The notes below the pieces were generated by a model. That model saw only the letters and a program-made list of their open reading frames with translations. It was not told the DNA's origin and did not search any database. A program made the translations under genes and the position numbers. A stretch of DNA of 64,000 nt from an uncultured Roseibium sp. (lineage in GTDB: Bacteria; Pseudomonadota; Alphaproteobacteria; Rhizobiales; Stappiaceae), in NCBI RefSeq assembly GCF_947499295.1, contig NZ_CANMNP010000016.1, forward strand, positions 1 through 64,000, read 5' to 3'. This document shows positions 35,364 to 44,014 of the stretch, one piece after another; positions within the stretch are counted from its first letter, which is position 1, and the number at the start of each line of letters is the position of its first letter.

Positions 35364-35771
35364 ATGACAATCGAACTGGTTTCGCAGGTTCCTGATGTCG
35401 ATACTTATTTAGAGTTGCGCGCGAACGGCGGACTGAGCGGGTATGACCGGAAGGCCGCCGAAATCGGACTGAGGAACAGTCTTTTCTCCGTTCTATTGCT
35501 GGACGAGGGAACACCAATTGGCATGGGCCGCCTGATCGGCGACGGCGGCTGTTTCGTTCAAGTGACCGATATTGTCGTGCTGCCCGGGTACCAGGGCCGC
35601 GGGCTTGGAAAGCGTATCATGGCAGCCCTGACCGAATTCATTGAAAGCGAACTTCCGCCAACAACCTATGTCAGCCTGATCGCCGACGTACCTGCCAACA
35701 AGCTTTATCAGCAATTCGGCTTTCACGAGACCGCGCCAGCCTCAGTTGGCATGTCCAGACGGTCAAGCTGA
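35364..35771 (+). CDS. GNAT-family N-acetyltransferase
   Basis: A 135-residue acetyltransferase. The acetyl-CoA-binding motif A is VLPGYQGRGLGKRIMAAL, and the final NKLYQQFGFHETAPASVGMS segment is motif B. It resembles the small YhbS/AAT-like proteins that acetylate amines of small molecules or proteins. The substrate is unknown. It diverges from modA and precedes a membrane protein gene on the same strand. Confidence 0.88.
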   Translation: MTIELVSQVPDVDTYLELRANGGLSGYDRKAAEIGLRNSLFSVLLLDEGTPIGMGRLIGDGGCFVQVTDIVVLPGYQGRGLGKRIMAALTEFIESELPPTTYVSLIADVPANKLYQQFGFHETAPASVGMSRRSS

Positions 35772-35834
35772 CCCTCGTTTACGCAATTCTTACGCCTCTG
35801 CCAATAAAATGAAGCTTCATCGGCTCCGGGGTTT

Positions 35835-37028
35835 TTGCAAGTGTCCAATCAGGTTCAACGCAATCTGGAAAACGCATTCTTATTCGTTTTCAGGACAATT
35901 TGCGCACTGTACCGTCCGCTCAAATCCTGGATTGGGGCCGGGTTGCTCGGTCTTTTCATCCTGATGACAGCCGCAGTGGTGCATGTCTTTCCTCTCTCCA
36001 ACTGGGATATGTTCGCCTATACCGCGGTCGTTCTCGAACCCTCGGCGGAAGACAAAGACGACCTGCATAGGCAAACATACGGGTTCGTGAAGGATAACCT
36101 TGCGGAGGGTGAATACCTCACGCTGACACAGGACAGGCCTTATCGGATCCGTCAGGCTGAAGATCCGGACGCTTTCGGGACGATGCTCAGCTTCTATCGC
36201 CTGAAGATCCTTTATGTTGAAACGGCAAAATTGCTAAGCGGTTTCATGGATCCTGTGAAGGCGCTGCGCCTTGTTTCGCTCCTTTCTGCCGTTGCGGTTG
36301 GAGCTGTCCTGATGATTTGGCTCGCCCGGACCGGTACGCTGATGTATGGGCCGGTTGTTGTTGCCTTGTTGATTGTTTCCGATTTCGGCGGCGCGGCCCA
36401 GCTGATCTCGCCAGATCTCTATGCCACGGTCTTTTTGCTCGCCGCCGCGTTCCTCTATCTGGAACGGCTAGATATTGCCTCTGGCGCGTGCCTTGTCGCA
36501 GCCTTTTTGATCCGACCCGATCATCTGGCATTCATTGGCGTGTTTTTCGTCTTTGCAGCCATCTATGGTCATGGACGATGGACCATGACGAGCTGTTTCG
36601 TTGTCTGCTTCAGTATTTACTACTGGCTGACGCGGGCATCCGATCACCCTGGCTGGTGGGTCCATATGTGGTTCACCCACGTGGAATATGTTCCAACGCT
36701 TGAAGGGTTCGACCCACCATTTTCTCCCGTCACATATGTGCAGATGCTGGTGCGTTCGACAGTCAGGTCGTTGATGAGCCAAACTTGGCTTGCGCTGCTT
36801 TTTGCCGAGGTGCTGTTTTTCGCCAAGTGCATCACGCCGTCTGGACTTCGTGATCGGGAATGCGTTCTGCTTTATGCTGTATTTGCATCGATCTGCGCCA
36901 AGTACCTCGTGTTTCCACATTTTGAGACACGTTTTTTTCTGCCGTATCTCATGATCATCGGGATGGTTCTGTTGGTTGGCTGGCATCGCCAGAAAGAGGT
37001 GCACGCCAATGTCGGTCTCAGCATCTGA
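35835..37028 (+). CDS. Polytopic membrane protein of unknown function (GT-C-like)
   Basis: About 397 residues with ten or so hydrophobic segments. A first long helix (IGAGLLGLFILMTAAVVHVF) is followed by a periplasmic loop starting LSNWDMFAYTAVV, with an Asp-Met pair where GT-C glycosyltransferases carry their first catalytic acidic residue. The layout resembles GT-C or EpsG-like membrane proteins, but I see no decisive motif. The start is either TTG at 35835 or GTG at 35841; both lack a strong ribosome binding site. Its neighbours give no clue. Confidence 0.7.
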   Translation: MQVSNQVQRNLENAFLFVFRTICALYRPLKSWIGAGLLGLFILMTAAVVHVFPLSNWDMFAYTAVVLEPSAEDKDDLHRQTYGFVKDNLAEGEYLTLTQDRPYRIRQAEDPDAFGTMLSFYRLKILYVETAKLLSGFMDPVKALRLVSLLSAVAVGAVLMIWLARTGTLMYGPVVVALLIVSDFGGAAQLISPDLYATVFLLAAAFLYLERLDIASGACLVAAFLIRPDHLAFIGVFFVFAAIYGHGRWTMTSCFVVCFSIYYWLTRASDHPGWWVHMWFTHVEYVPTLEGFDPPFSPVTYVQMLVRSTVRSLMSQTWLALLFAEVLFFAKCITPSGLRDRECVLLYAVFASICAKYLVFPHFETRFFLPYLMIIGMVLLVGWHRQKEVHANVGLSI

Positions 37029-37103
37029 CGGACTGCTCGCAAATCGGGTCGTTTCTGGAAAAGCCTGCTCCTAATGTTGTTTCAAACAACCGAGGAGCCC
37101 ACC

Positions 37104-37568
37104 ATGTTTCAGATACATCCGCTTCCAGCAAACGAGTTCTCACACCTTTTTGGCCTCTCAGATGCCCAATTGGCCGAAAAGAATGTCCAGGTGCTCATTT
37201 CCGATGGCGCCTTTCCATGCCGCGTATCGCTCACCGATGTTGCAGCAGGAGAACGGGTTTTCCTGCTCAATTTCGAACACCAGCCCGGCGATACTCCCTA
37301 TAGGTCGCGTCACGCAATCTTCGTCAAAGAGGGTGCCCGTGAAGCCGAGCCGGAAACCGATGTCATTCCCCAATCCATCGTTTCCCGATTTCTGTCTGTT
37401 CGTGCCTTCAACAGGCAGCATGAGATAGTCGATGCAGACGTTGTGAAGGGAGCGGAAGTCGAAACCCTGATAGCTTCCTTTTTTGAAAACCCCGATGTCG
37501 ACTATCTTCACCTGCACTATGCAGGACGCGGTTGCTTCGCAGCCAAAGTGACCCGCGCACAAGCGTAG
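37104..37568 (+). CDS. DUF1203 family protein
   Basis: A 154-residue soluble protein. The core GAFPCRVSLTDVAAGERVFL, then PYRSRHAIFV, VDYLHLHYAGRGCFAAKVTR matches DUF1203, a family of unknown function found widely in proteobacteria. The ATG at 37104 has GAGGAGCCCACC before it. It is monocistronic with its own terminator. Confidence 0.85.
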   Translation: MFQIHPLPANEFSHLFGLSDAQLAEKNVQVLISDGAFPCRVSLTDVAAGERVFLLNFEHQPGDTPYRSRHAIFVKEGAREAEPETDVIPQSIVSRFLSVRAFNRQHEIVDADVVKGAEVETLIASFFENPDVDYLHLHYAGRGCFAAKVTRAQA

Positions 37569-37882
37569 GCACCAGCGATCGAGTTTCGAATTTCTATCGT
37601 CCTGACGAGCTCTTGGTGAGGTTTTTCAGGACGATTTTTTGTGTTTTTGTCCAGCGCACTGCTTGTGGAGATATTCGAAAACAGCCTCCAGGCAGCAGTA
37701 ATCAAGGACCCTAGCAACGGTTTGGCACATTCAAATCCTTGGCCGACACTCCAATTGGCGCCCATTTTCAGGCTAAACTGGATCTTACACGGAGCGCGCC
37801 TCACCCGCATAAAGAAACAGAACGTCATTTGAAACCACAGGTTACTAGTGTAATCTGCTGCTATCATAGGGAGTATTGCGTC
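37569..37882. other. 314-bp gene-free region with terminator and promoter candidate
   Basis: It holds the terminator of the DUF1203 gene at its left and, at its right, TTGAAA (37829-37834) followed after 16 bases by TAATCT (37851-37856), a possible sigma-70 promoter for the PEP-mutase-family gene. I see nothing else. Confidence 0.5.
37596..37640 (+). terminator. Terminator after the DUF1203 gene
   Basis: ATCGTCCTGA (37596-37605) pairs with TCAGGACGAT (37626-37635) and is followed by a run of T to 37640. The loop of 20 bases is long but the stem is perfect. Confidence 0.75.
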
Positions 37883-38728
37883 ATGCCAACTGCAGCCAGC
37901 CGCCGCGCCGCCTTTAAGGCGCTGCATGAAAAAGGGCGAGCCTTCCTCATGCCAAACCCTTTTGATATCGGCTCTGCCCGGATCCTCGACGGCCTGCGTT
38001 TTGATGCGATGGCCACCTCGAGTGCCGGCTATGCCTGGACACAGGGTGTGCGCGATGCCGAAGGACTGATCAGCAGGGACGCTGCGCTGGCACATGCTGC
38101 GGACATAATCGGAGCCTGTGGTGTTCCGGTGAACGGCGATCTTGAAAACGGCTTCGGCGATGCCCCCGAAGCGGTCGTGGAGACTGTGAAAGGAGCCATG
38201 GAGGTCGGCCTCGCAGGCTGCTCGATAGAGGACTACACGACTGATCCACAAAACCCCTATTATTCTCTCGAACTCGCGGTGGAGCGCATCAAGGCGGCAG
38301 TTGATGCGAAAAATGCGATCGCTCCAGACTTTGTTCTGACCGCGCGCAGCGAAGGTCCGGTCAAGACGGACTACGAACTGGAAGAAACGATCAAGAGGTT
38401 AAACGCCTTCGTCGAAGCCGGGGCTGATTGTGTTTATGCACCCCAGCTGAAGGACAAGGACCAGATCGTGCATGTTCTGTCCAAGGTTGATGCGCCGCTC
38501 AACATTCTCGCCGGGCGGAAGAACTTTCATTTGACGCGCAAGGAACTTGGCGATCTCGGTGTTACCCGCGTTTCAATCGGCGCAGGTCTTGCACGCATTG
38601 CCTATGGTGCCTTCATCGCCGCCGCCGAAGACATGAAAGACGGAGGTTCATTCGGCAGTTTTGATCGCGCGGACGGCGTCGCCGACAGTACGGTTGACTT
38701 TGAATCCTTCATGAAAGCCCGTCCTTGA
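37883..38728 (+). CDS. Isocitrate lyase/PEP mutase superfamily enzyme
   Basis: A 281-residue (beta/alpha)8-barrel protein. The patterns FLMPNPFDIGSARILDGL, MATSSAGYAWTQGVRD, VPVNGDLENGFGDAPEAV and GCSIEDY are those of the oxaloacetate-decarboxylase/2-methylisocitrate-lyase-like branch. The isocitrate-lyase KKCGH loop is absent, so C-C lyase or decarboxylase activity on a small 2-oxo or phosphono acid is more likely than isocitrate cleavage. The ATG at 37883 follows TAGGGAG. The next gene, an acetyltransferase, overlaps its stop. Confidence 0.88.
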   Translation: MPTAASRRAAFKALHEKGRAFLMPNPFDIGSARILDGLRFDAMATSSAGYAWTQGVRDAEGLISRDAALAHAADIIGACGVPVNGDLENGFGDAPEAVVETVKGAMEVGLAGCSIEDYTTDPQNPYYSLELAVERIKAAVDAKNAIAPDFVLTARSEGPVKTDYELEETIKRLNAFVEAGADCVYAPQLKDKDQIVHVLSKVDAPLNILAGRKNFHLTRKELGDLGVTRVSIGAGLARIAYGAFIAAAEDMKDGGSFGSFDRADGVADSTVDFESFMKARP

Positions 38729-39198
38729 CGGTATCTCTGAAACACTCGTCTGCAGGCGCACCAACGCGTGCGGCTTCAGGCGACGGCCCGGAGATCAGCA
38801 ACTTGGCGCGTAAAGCGTTTGAGCACTATGTGCCCGTCATGAACGCCATTCCCGTGCCGATGTCTGCTGACTACAGTGCGATGATCCGGGAGCACGAGGT
38901 TTGGGTTCTCCGGGACGATGACGCCATTGTTGCGAGCCTGGTGCTTATCTGGCATCCCGACCATCTTCTGCTTGAAAGCGTGGCCGTTGATCCTGACTGC
39001 CAGGGCAGCGGCTACGGCAGAAAGATGCTGGACTGGGCGCTGAAACGTGCCAAGGAAGCCTCCGTGCCGGAAATCCGCCTCTATACGAATATCCTCATGG
39101 TGGAGAACAGGGATTGGTACCTGCGTGCCGGTTTCGTTGAAACACACGAGGAACAGCGCGGCGACAAGCACATCGTGCACATGATCTACCGGCTTTGA
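38725..39198 (+). CDS. GNAT-family N-acetyltransferase
   Basis: A 157-residue acetyltransferase. Motif A is VAVDPDCQGSGYGRKMLDWA, followed by EIRLYTNILMVENRDWYLRA and GFVETHEEQ. The start is a TTG at 38725 that overlaps the previous stop codon (TTGA), indicating coupling. The substrate is unknown; the operon mate is the PEP-mutase-like enzyme. Confidence 0.85.
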   Translation: MTVSLKHSSAGAPTRAASGDGPEISNLARKAFEHYVPVMNAIPVPMSADYSAMIREHEVWVLRDDDAIVASLVLIWHPDHLLLESVAVDPDCQGSGYGRKMLDWALKRAKEASVPEIRLYTNILMVENRDWYLRAGFVETHEEQRGDKHIVHMIYRL

Positions 39199-39207
39199 TG
39201 CGGCCGT

Positions 39208-40101
39208 TCAGAGTTTTGTGCCGTAGGTGAGTACAAGCGGCAGGGTGACCAGCGTCAAGAGCGTGGAAACAAAAATGAAGCCGGCAACACCGGAAGCTTC
39301 CTCACTCTGATATTGTGAGACGGCCAGATAGGTTGCGACTGATGGCGGCATGAAACAAAGCAGGACAATGACATTCTCGACCTTGGAATCGAGCGTCAGT
39401 ACACGCGTCAACACGAAGGCCGCGATAGCTGCTATTCCGACATGCAGTACCGACAAAAGAACCGCTCGGGACAAATTGCCCAACTTGAGTGTTGCCAGGC
39501 TGAAACCGAGCGTTAAGAGCATGATAGGGATGGCAAGTCCTGCCAGAATATCGAGGCTTTGATCCAGGGGCTGAGGAAACCTGGTCCCACTGGCCATCAT
39601 CGCCAAAGCAATGATCACCGCATAGATGACCGGTTGACGCGCCAACGCCGCAAAGTTGGGCCGCCCCATGGGCAGTGCAACGCCAATCGTGAAAATTGCA
39701 GTCAAAACCACGACGATGAACCCGATTGCAACCGCGGCACCTTCCGCTCCAAATGCAAGTGTCGAGACCGGCAAACCAATATTGCCCACATTGGTGAGCA
39801 TCATCGGCGCCAAATATGCCTTGATCGGGATTTTCAGGAGCTTCAAAAGCACAAACCCGGCGCAGCCAAATATCAGGATCATCCCGACAGCGGCGATCAC
39901 AACCGTTAAAAAGGTTCCGACCTCCACGTGCTCCTTTGCAAGATGTGACAGGACAAGAGCGGGATAGCCGACATTTGACACCAAGCTGCCGAACAGCTTT
40001 GTGTCAAACGGTGCTTTGACGATGGCGAGTGTATAGCCAAGCAACACACACAGCATGACCGGAAGCATGATGTTGGTAATGTGGCTGAGGATTTCCGTCA
40101 T
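39208..40101 (-). CDS. AEC-family transporter
   Basis: A 297-residue membrane protein of the auxin efflux carrier family, with about ten helices. Signatures include NVGYPALVLSHLAKE, MMLTNVGNIGLPVSTLAFG and CFMPPSVATYLAVSQYQSEE. Bacterial members export or import organic acids such as malonate or malate. It converges on the acetyltransferase gene with nine bases between stops. Confidence 0.9.
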   Translation of the reverse strand: MTEILSHITNIMLPVMLCVLLGYTLAIVKAPFDTKLFGSLVSNVGYPALVLSHLAKEHVEVGTFLTVVIAAVGMILIFGCAGFVLLKLLKIPIKAYLAPMMLTNVGNIGLPVSTLAFGAEGAAVAIGFIVVVLTAIFTIGVALPMGRPNFAALARQPVIYAVIIALAMMASGTRFPQPLDQSLDILAGLAIPIMLLTLGFSLATLKLGNLSRAVLLSVLHVGIAAIAAFVLTRVLTLDSKVENVIVLLCFMPPSVATYLAVSQYQSEEASGVAGFIFVSTLLTLVTLPLVLTYGTKL

Positions 40102-40252
40102 GCCGCGCTCCCGGAATGGTTCGATTGTCTGAGAACCTATCTGAACTGCGCGATGACGCGAATACCAGCGCTTAAACCAATAAGACCCGGCGCTCTTGTG
40201 CGAAACCGCAAAGAGTGCCGGGCCTTAGTGGTTGCCGAGCAACAGCCGGTAG

Positions 40253-41347
40253 CTAGGTGTCGCCCCAGTTTCGAGTGCCCTTATCCTTCATGATCCGTCG
40301 AACCATTTTGCCGAATGTTTTGTCTTTCGATCTGCGCTCGGCCAGGCTGGACGAATTGAAGGCCTCTTCAGACTTTAGCTTCCGCCACCGTTGAAGCCTG
40401 GAAGCGTCGAGTTGTCCTTGCAAAATGGCCGTCTGGACAGCGCAACCGGGCTCCGTCTGATGAAGACAATCCCGAAAGCGGCAGGATGCAGCCAGTTCGT
40501 TCAGATCCGAGAAGAGTTCATCAATGCCGGCAGCAACATCTGCAAGCTGCAGCTCGCGCATGCCAGGCGTATCCAGAACAAGGCAACCGCCTGGAACCAG
40601 ATGCAATTGCCGGCGGGTCGTCGTGTGGCGCCCCTTTGCATCATCTTCGCGGATGGCTCGTGTCTCGATCGCATCGGACCCGGACAAGGCGTTGGTCAAC
40701 GTCGATTTGCCGACACCCGACGATCCCAGAAACGCGACCGTCCGGCCGGCCTTGCACCAGTCGGCCAGCTTTGCAATCGGCTCATCGCCGCGTGCATCCA
40801 GGGTCACGACAGGGACCAGAGCGGAGACGCGTTCGGCTTGCCGGACAAAGTCGGCAGGATCCGCAACAAGGTCGGATTTGGTCAATACAACGACGGGCTC
40901 AATTTCAGCTTCAAAGCAAAGTGCTATGTAGCGTTCGAGCCGCGCAATATTGAAGTCCTGATTGCAGGACGACACAATGAATGCCGTGTCGATGTTGGCG
41001 GCGATCAGCTGGATTTGGCGATCCGTTCCAGGCGCACGGCGCTTCAGCAGGCTCTTGCGCTCCAGAAGTCGACTTGAAGCCAAGTGAATATGATCAAGAA
41101 GCAGCCAGTCCCCAACTGTCACGTCAGGTCGCGGCGGGATCGTTTGATCCGTTCGGTCTCCGAGAACATGCAAACCGTTGCGGTGTACTTCGACGACCCG
41201 GACAGGTGGTGTCCTGGTCAGGTCATCAGCACTAAGTTGCTGAGCGAATTGAGATTGCCAGCCAAGTTTCTGAAGCGATGAAATGGGCTGATCGGACCCA
41301 CCGGTTTTTGGGCCGGAGGGAAAGAAGTCCGAATAGTTTCGTGTCAT
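40253..41347 (-). CDS. rsgA: Ribosome small subunit-dependent GTPase A
   Basis: A 364-residue circularly permuted GTPase that helps late 30S assembly. After an OB-fold N-terminal part come the motifs G4 (VVLTKSDLV), G1 (FLGSSGVGKSTLTN) and G3 (LDTPGMREL), in the permuted order. The zinc knuckle is CRFRDCLHQTEPGC. It is slightly longer at the N terminus than E. coli RsgA. It stands alone. Confidence 0.94.
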   Translation of the reverse strand: MTRNYSDFFPSGPKTGGSDQPISSLQKLGWQSQFAQQLSADDLTRTPPVRVVEVHRNGLHVLGDRTDQTIPPRPDVTVGDWLLLDHIHLASSRLLERKSLLKRRAPGTDRQIQLIAANIDTAFIVSSCNQDFNIARLERYIALCFEAEIEPVVVLTKSDLVADPADFVRQAERVSALVPVVTLDARGDEPIAKLADWCKAGRTVAFLGSSGVGKSTLTNALSGSDAIETRAIREDDAKGRHTTTRRQLHLVPGGCLVLDTPGMRELQLADVAAGIDELFSDLNELAASCRFRDCLHQTEPGCAVQTAILQGQLDASRLQRWRKLKSEEAFNSSSLAERRSKDKTFGKMVRRIMKDKGTRNWGDT

Positions 41348-41553
41348 TTGAGGTCTCGTGATTTAAACACACGTCATCGAGCGCCCAAAAGGGCACCGTT
41401 TCATGTATTTGAGGCTCTCTGAACTCCAGAGAGCCTGCTCACGCAAGCTCTGACATAAAGACTCCGTTGCACGCCGACGATGGCGCTCCCTGCAAGCTAA
41501 GGGCTGAGCCCTCGGGATTCAAGTCGGAAGCAGAAGTTACATTTCAGACACCG

Positions 41554-42723
41554 TTATTCAGGCCTCACACCGACATAAGCTGCCCGGGGACGGATTTGCT
41601 CATGGGACGCATATTGTTCCAGCGCGTGGGCAATCCAACCGGTAATGCGGGCGGCACAGAACATGATCTTGCCGGCTTCTCTCGGCAGGTCATAGGTCTT
41701 CTGGATTGCAGCGAGAGAGAAATCGACATTCGGCGCAAGGCCGTAAAGGTCCCGAGCCGACGCTATCAGGCCGGGCAAACGGTCCACAAACGGGTGTCCA
41801 GGTTCACTCTGACACAGCAAATCCAGCAGGCAGTCTGCACGCGGGTCCTTGTCGCCGTAGATGGAATGACCGAAACCGGGCAATTGCTCCCCACGGCTGA
41901 GCCGATCAGAGAGCGCGCTTTCAATATCGCTTTCCGGCCCTATCTCTGACAGCCATGCACTCGTGCGATCGGAGGCGGCGCCGTGACGAGGTCCCGTGAA
42001 AGCACCAAGACCCGATAGCAATGCCGCGTGCAGCGGTGCTCTCGTTGATGCTGCACACCGCGCGGCAAAAGCGCTTGTGTTCAATTCGTGATCAGCACTG
42101 AGCACCAATGCCGAGCGAATTGCGTTCTTTGCATTCGACGACGCTCCGAAACACTCGGCAATTTGCGTATGAATGGGTTGGGCACTTGGTTTGGTATCCA
42201 GCAATGCGGCAACACCGAAGCGAAGCAGGGCGGCACCCTTGATCTTCAGAAGCTTCGGAGCCTGGGTGAAGGCTGCCTTGTCCTGCAGGGGCCAGGAAGC
42301 CAGCGCCATCATCAATCGGTCCAAAGGTCCCAGTCCATCGGGAAGGTCCGGGAGGTCTGCCGGAGCCTCTTCCGCAAAAGGATCCTCTTCGGAGTTCCAC
42401 AACAATGTGGCGACGGTCTCCAGTGTCGAGTTTCGTGCAAGATCACGCGCAAGATGCCCGCGATAGACCGGCCCATCCTCCGAGATAAGCGTCAGCTCTG
42501 TTTCAAGCACCGGGTCGCCTGTCAAGGGTCTGGATCCTGCGGTTTCCTCAACCGACTTGCGCCCCTTGAGCCTTCTGACGTCACCTGCGTCATAGCGGCG
42601 TTGTTTGCCCGGTCCGGCAACTGAGGAAATCAATCCGCGGCTGACATAAGCGTAGAGCGTGGCCGGTTGAACGCCCAGTTCAGTGGCCGCCTCACGGGCG
42701 GATAGATAGACAGGTTTAGACAT
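41554..42723 (-). CDS. Citrate synthase-family protein with N-terminal MerR-like HTH
   Basis: A 389-residue protein starting MSKPVYLSAREAATELGVQP. The first 60 residues are a MerR-type DNA-binding domain (TLYAYVSRGLISSVAGPGKQ, RRYDAGDVRRLK). The rest is a citrate synthase fold with the triad in place: GPRHGAASD, GFGHSIYGDKDPRAD and NVDFSLAAI. It could be an enzyme that also regulates transcription, or a regulator that binds acyl-CoA or oxaloacetate. The ATG at 42723 is preferred over a TTG at 42753. It diverges from a second citrate synthase paralogue across a repeat-rich region. Confidence 0.88.
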   Translation of the reverse strand: MSKPVYLSAREAATELGVQPATLYAYVSRGLISSVAGPGKQRRYDAGDVRRLKGRKSVEETAGSRPLTGDPVLETELTLISEDGPVYRGHLARDLARNSTLETVATLLWNSEEDPFAEEAPADLPDLPDGLGPLDRLMMALASWPLQDKAAFTQAPKLLKIKGAALLRFGVAALLDTKPSAQPIHTQIAECFGASSNAKNAIRSALVLSADHELNTSAFAARCAASTRAPLHAALLSGLGAFTGPRHGAASDRTSAWLSEIGPESDIESALSDRLSRGEQLPGFGHSIYGDKDPRADCLLDLLCQSEPGHPFVDRLPGLIASARDLYGLAPNVDFSLAAIQKTYDLPREAGKIMFCAARITGWIAHALEQYASHEQIRPRAAYVGVRPE

Positions 42724-42725
42724 AT

Positions 42726-42754
42726 ATTGATTGTATTTATCAATATTGATCAAT
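42726..42754. promoter_or_regulatory. Clustered ATTGAT/ATCAAT half-sites between the citrate synthase paralogues
   Basis: ATTGAT-N7-ATCAAT (42726-42744, 19 bp) is followed directly by the perfect palindrome ATTGATCAAT (42745-42754). Together they make four half-sites in 29 bases of otherwise AT-rich DNA, three bases from the start codon of the HTH-citrate synthase. They are good candidates for the operator of its MerR-like domain. Confidence 0.6.
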
Positions 42755-42800
42755 GCAAGACACTCTTTCTACATGAGCGCGAACCAAAAAGGAGATGCCC

Positions 42801-43904
42801 ATGACGGAAGCCCCAAATCCCGCCCGGATGACGCCGGACCCGATTGCGGGTCTTGAAGGGGTTGTCGCCGCGACAACGCATCTGAGTGATATTGATGGTG
42901 AAAAGGGCGTGCTTGTTCTTCGCGGACGCCGCATTGAGGACCTTGCCGGCAAGATGCCATTCGAGGCTGCTGTTCAACACCTCTGGCAAGACCTCAACGT
43001 ATCAGGAGCTTTTTCACTTCAAACTGATTTTGCACGGGCGCGCCGCGCTGCATTTGCTGTCGTTCCAATACTGGAGAAAGCTTCTGCAACGTTGTCTGTC
43101 TACGAATACATGCAGCTCGGCCTGGCAGCCCTGCCGCTGACTGACGATATCCCCGAGCCGATTGCGATCAGCGGTGCGCTGCCTGTCTTTCTCGCTGCAG
43201 CGTACAGGATCTCCAAAGGTGCAAAACCGATCGCACCAGACCTTTCGGTCGGATCTGCCACCGATCTCCTGCACATGCTGACAGGCGAGGCGCCTTCAAG
43301 ATACTTCATAGACGCGCTGGACCGCTACCTAGTGACTATTTTGGACCACGGATTGAACGCGTCGACCTTCACCGCCAGGGTGATCGGCTCAACTGATGCG
43401 GGTTTGAAACAGGCCGTGCTTGGCGCAATGGGAGCCCTAAGCGGCCCCCTTCATGGTGGAGCGCCAGGCCCGGTCCTTGACATGATCGACGCCATCGGCA
43501 CGCCGGACGCCGCTGCCGGGTGGATTGACGCAGCCCTTGCACGCAAGGAGCGCCTCATGGGGTTTGGTCACAGAATCTACCGAACCCGGGATCCGCGCGC
43601 CGATGTTCTGAAAGACGGATTGCGAATTCTTGGAGAAGAAAACCCGAAAGTAGGACTGGCGGAAGACATCGAAGAAGCCGCCCTTGCGGCGCTCAAAAAA
43701 GCCAAGCCGGACCGGCCACTGGATACCAATGTCGAATTCTATACAGCTGTCTTGCTTGACGCTGTCGGCATCGATCGATCTTTGTTCACCCCTCTCTTTG
43801 CCGTTGGAAGAACACCCGGATGGTGTGCCCACGTGCTTGAGCAACAGAGATACGGCAAACTGATCCGGCCGGCCTCGCAATATGTCGGACCAGCCCCTGA
43901 ATAA
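42801..43904 (+). CDS. Citrate synthase/methylcitrate synthase-family protein
   Basis: A 367-residue paralogue without a DNA-binding domain. The two active-site histidines are in GPLHGGAPGPV and GFGHRIYRTRDPRAD. The third catalytic position is NVEFYTAVLL, with Glu in place of the usual Asp; this is seen in related citrate/methylcitrate synthase paralogues, as I recall them. AAGGAG lies six bases before the ATG at 42801. It would condense acetyl-CoA or propionyl-CoA with oxaloacetate. The paired divergent gene suggests joint function or regulation. Confidence 0.88.
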   Translation: MTEAPNPARMTPDPIAGLEGVVAATTHLSDIDGEKGVLVLRGRRIEDLAGKMPFEAAVQHLWQDLNVSGAFSLQTDFARARRAAFAVVPILEKASATLSVYEYMQLGLAALPLTDDIPEPIAISGALPVFLAAAYRISKGAKPIAPDLSVGSATDLLHMLTGEAPSRYFIDALDRYLVTILDHGLNASTFTARVIGSTDAGLKQAVLGAMGALSGPLHGGAPGPVLDMIDAIGTPDAAAGWIDAALARKERLMGFGHRIYRTRDPRADVLKDGLRILGEENPKVGLAEDIEEAALAALKKAKPDRPLDTNVEFYTAVLLDAVGIDRSLFTPLFAVGRTPGWCAHVLEQQRYGKLIRPASQYVGPAPE

Positions 43905-43935
43905 GCTGTTTCGGCGAACTCACATTGCCTGAAAT

Positions 43936-43964
43936 GAAAAAGGCCTGACGAATATCGCCAGGCC
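43936..43964 (-). terminator. Terminator of the DUF533 gene
   Basis: GGCCTG (43942-43947) pairs with CAGGCC (43959-43964), with an inner CGA/TCG pair. On the minus strand it is followed by TTTTTCATTTC. It stands 50 bases after the stop codon of the minus-strand gene. Confidence 0.75.
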
Positions 43965-44014
43965 ACTGATACAAAATGCCAGCAAAAGAGCGGTTCCCTT
44001 TTCGCTATGCTTGC

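Noticed and set aside
43736..43765. Glu for Asp at the third catalytic position of the plus-strand citrate synthase
   Set aside because: Considered as a sign of a dead enzyme, but related citrate/methylcitrate synthase paralogues, as I recall them, also have N-V-E-F-Y, so it is mentioned only with the pair.
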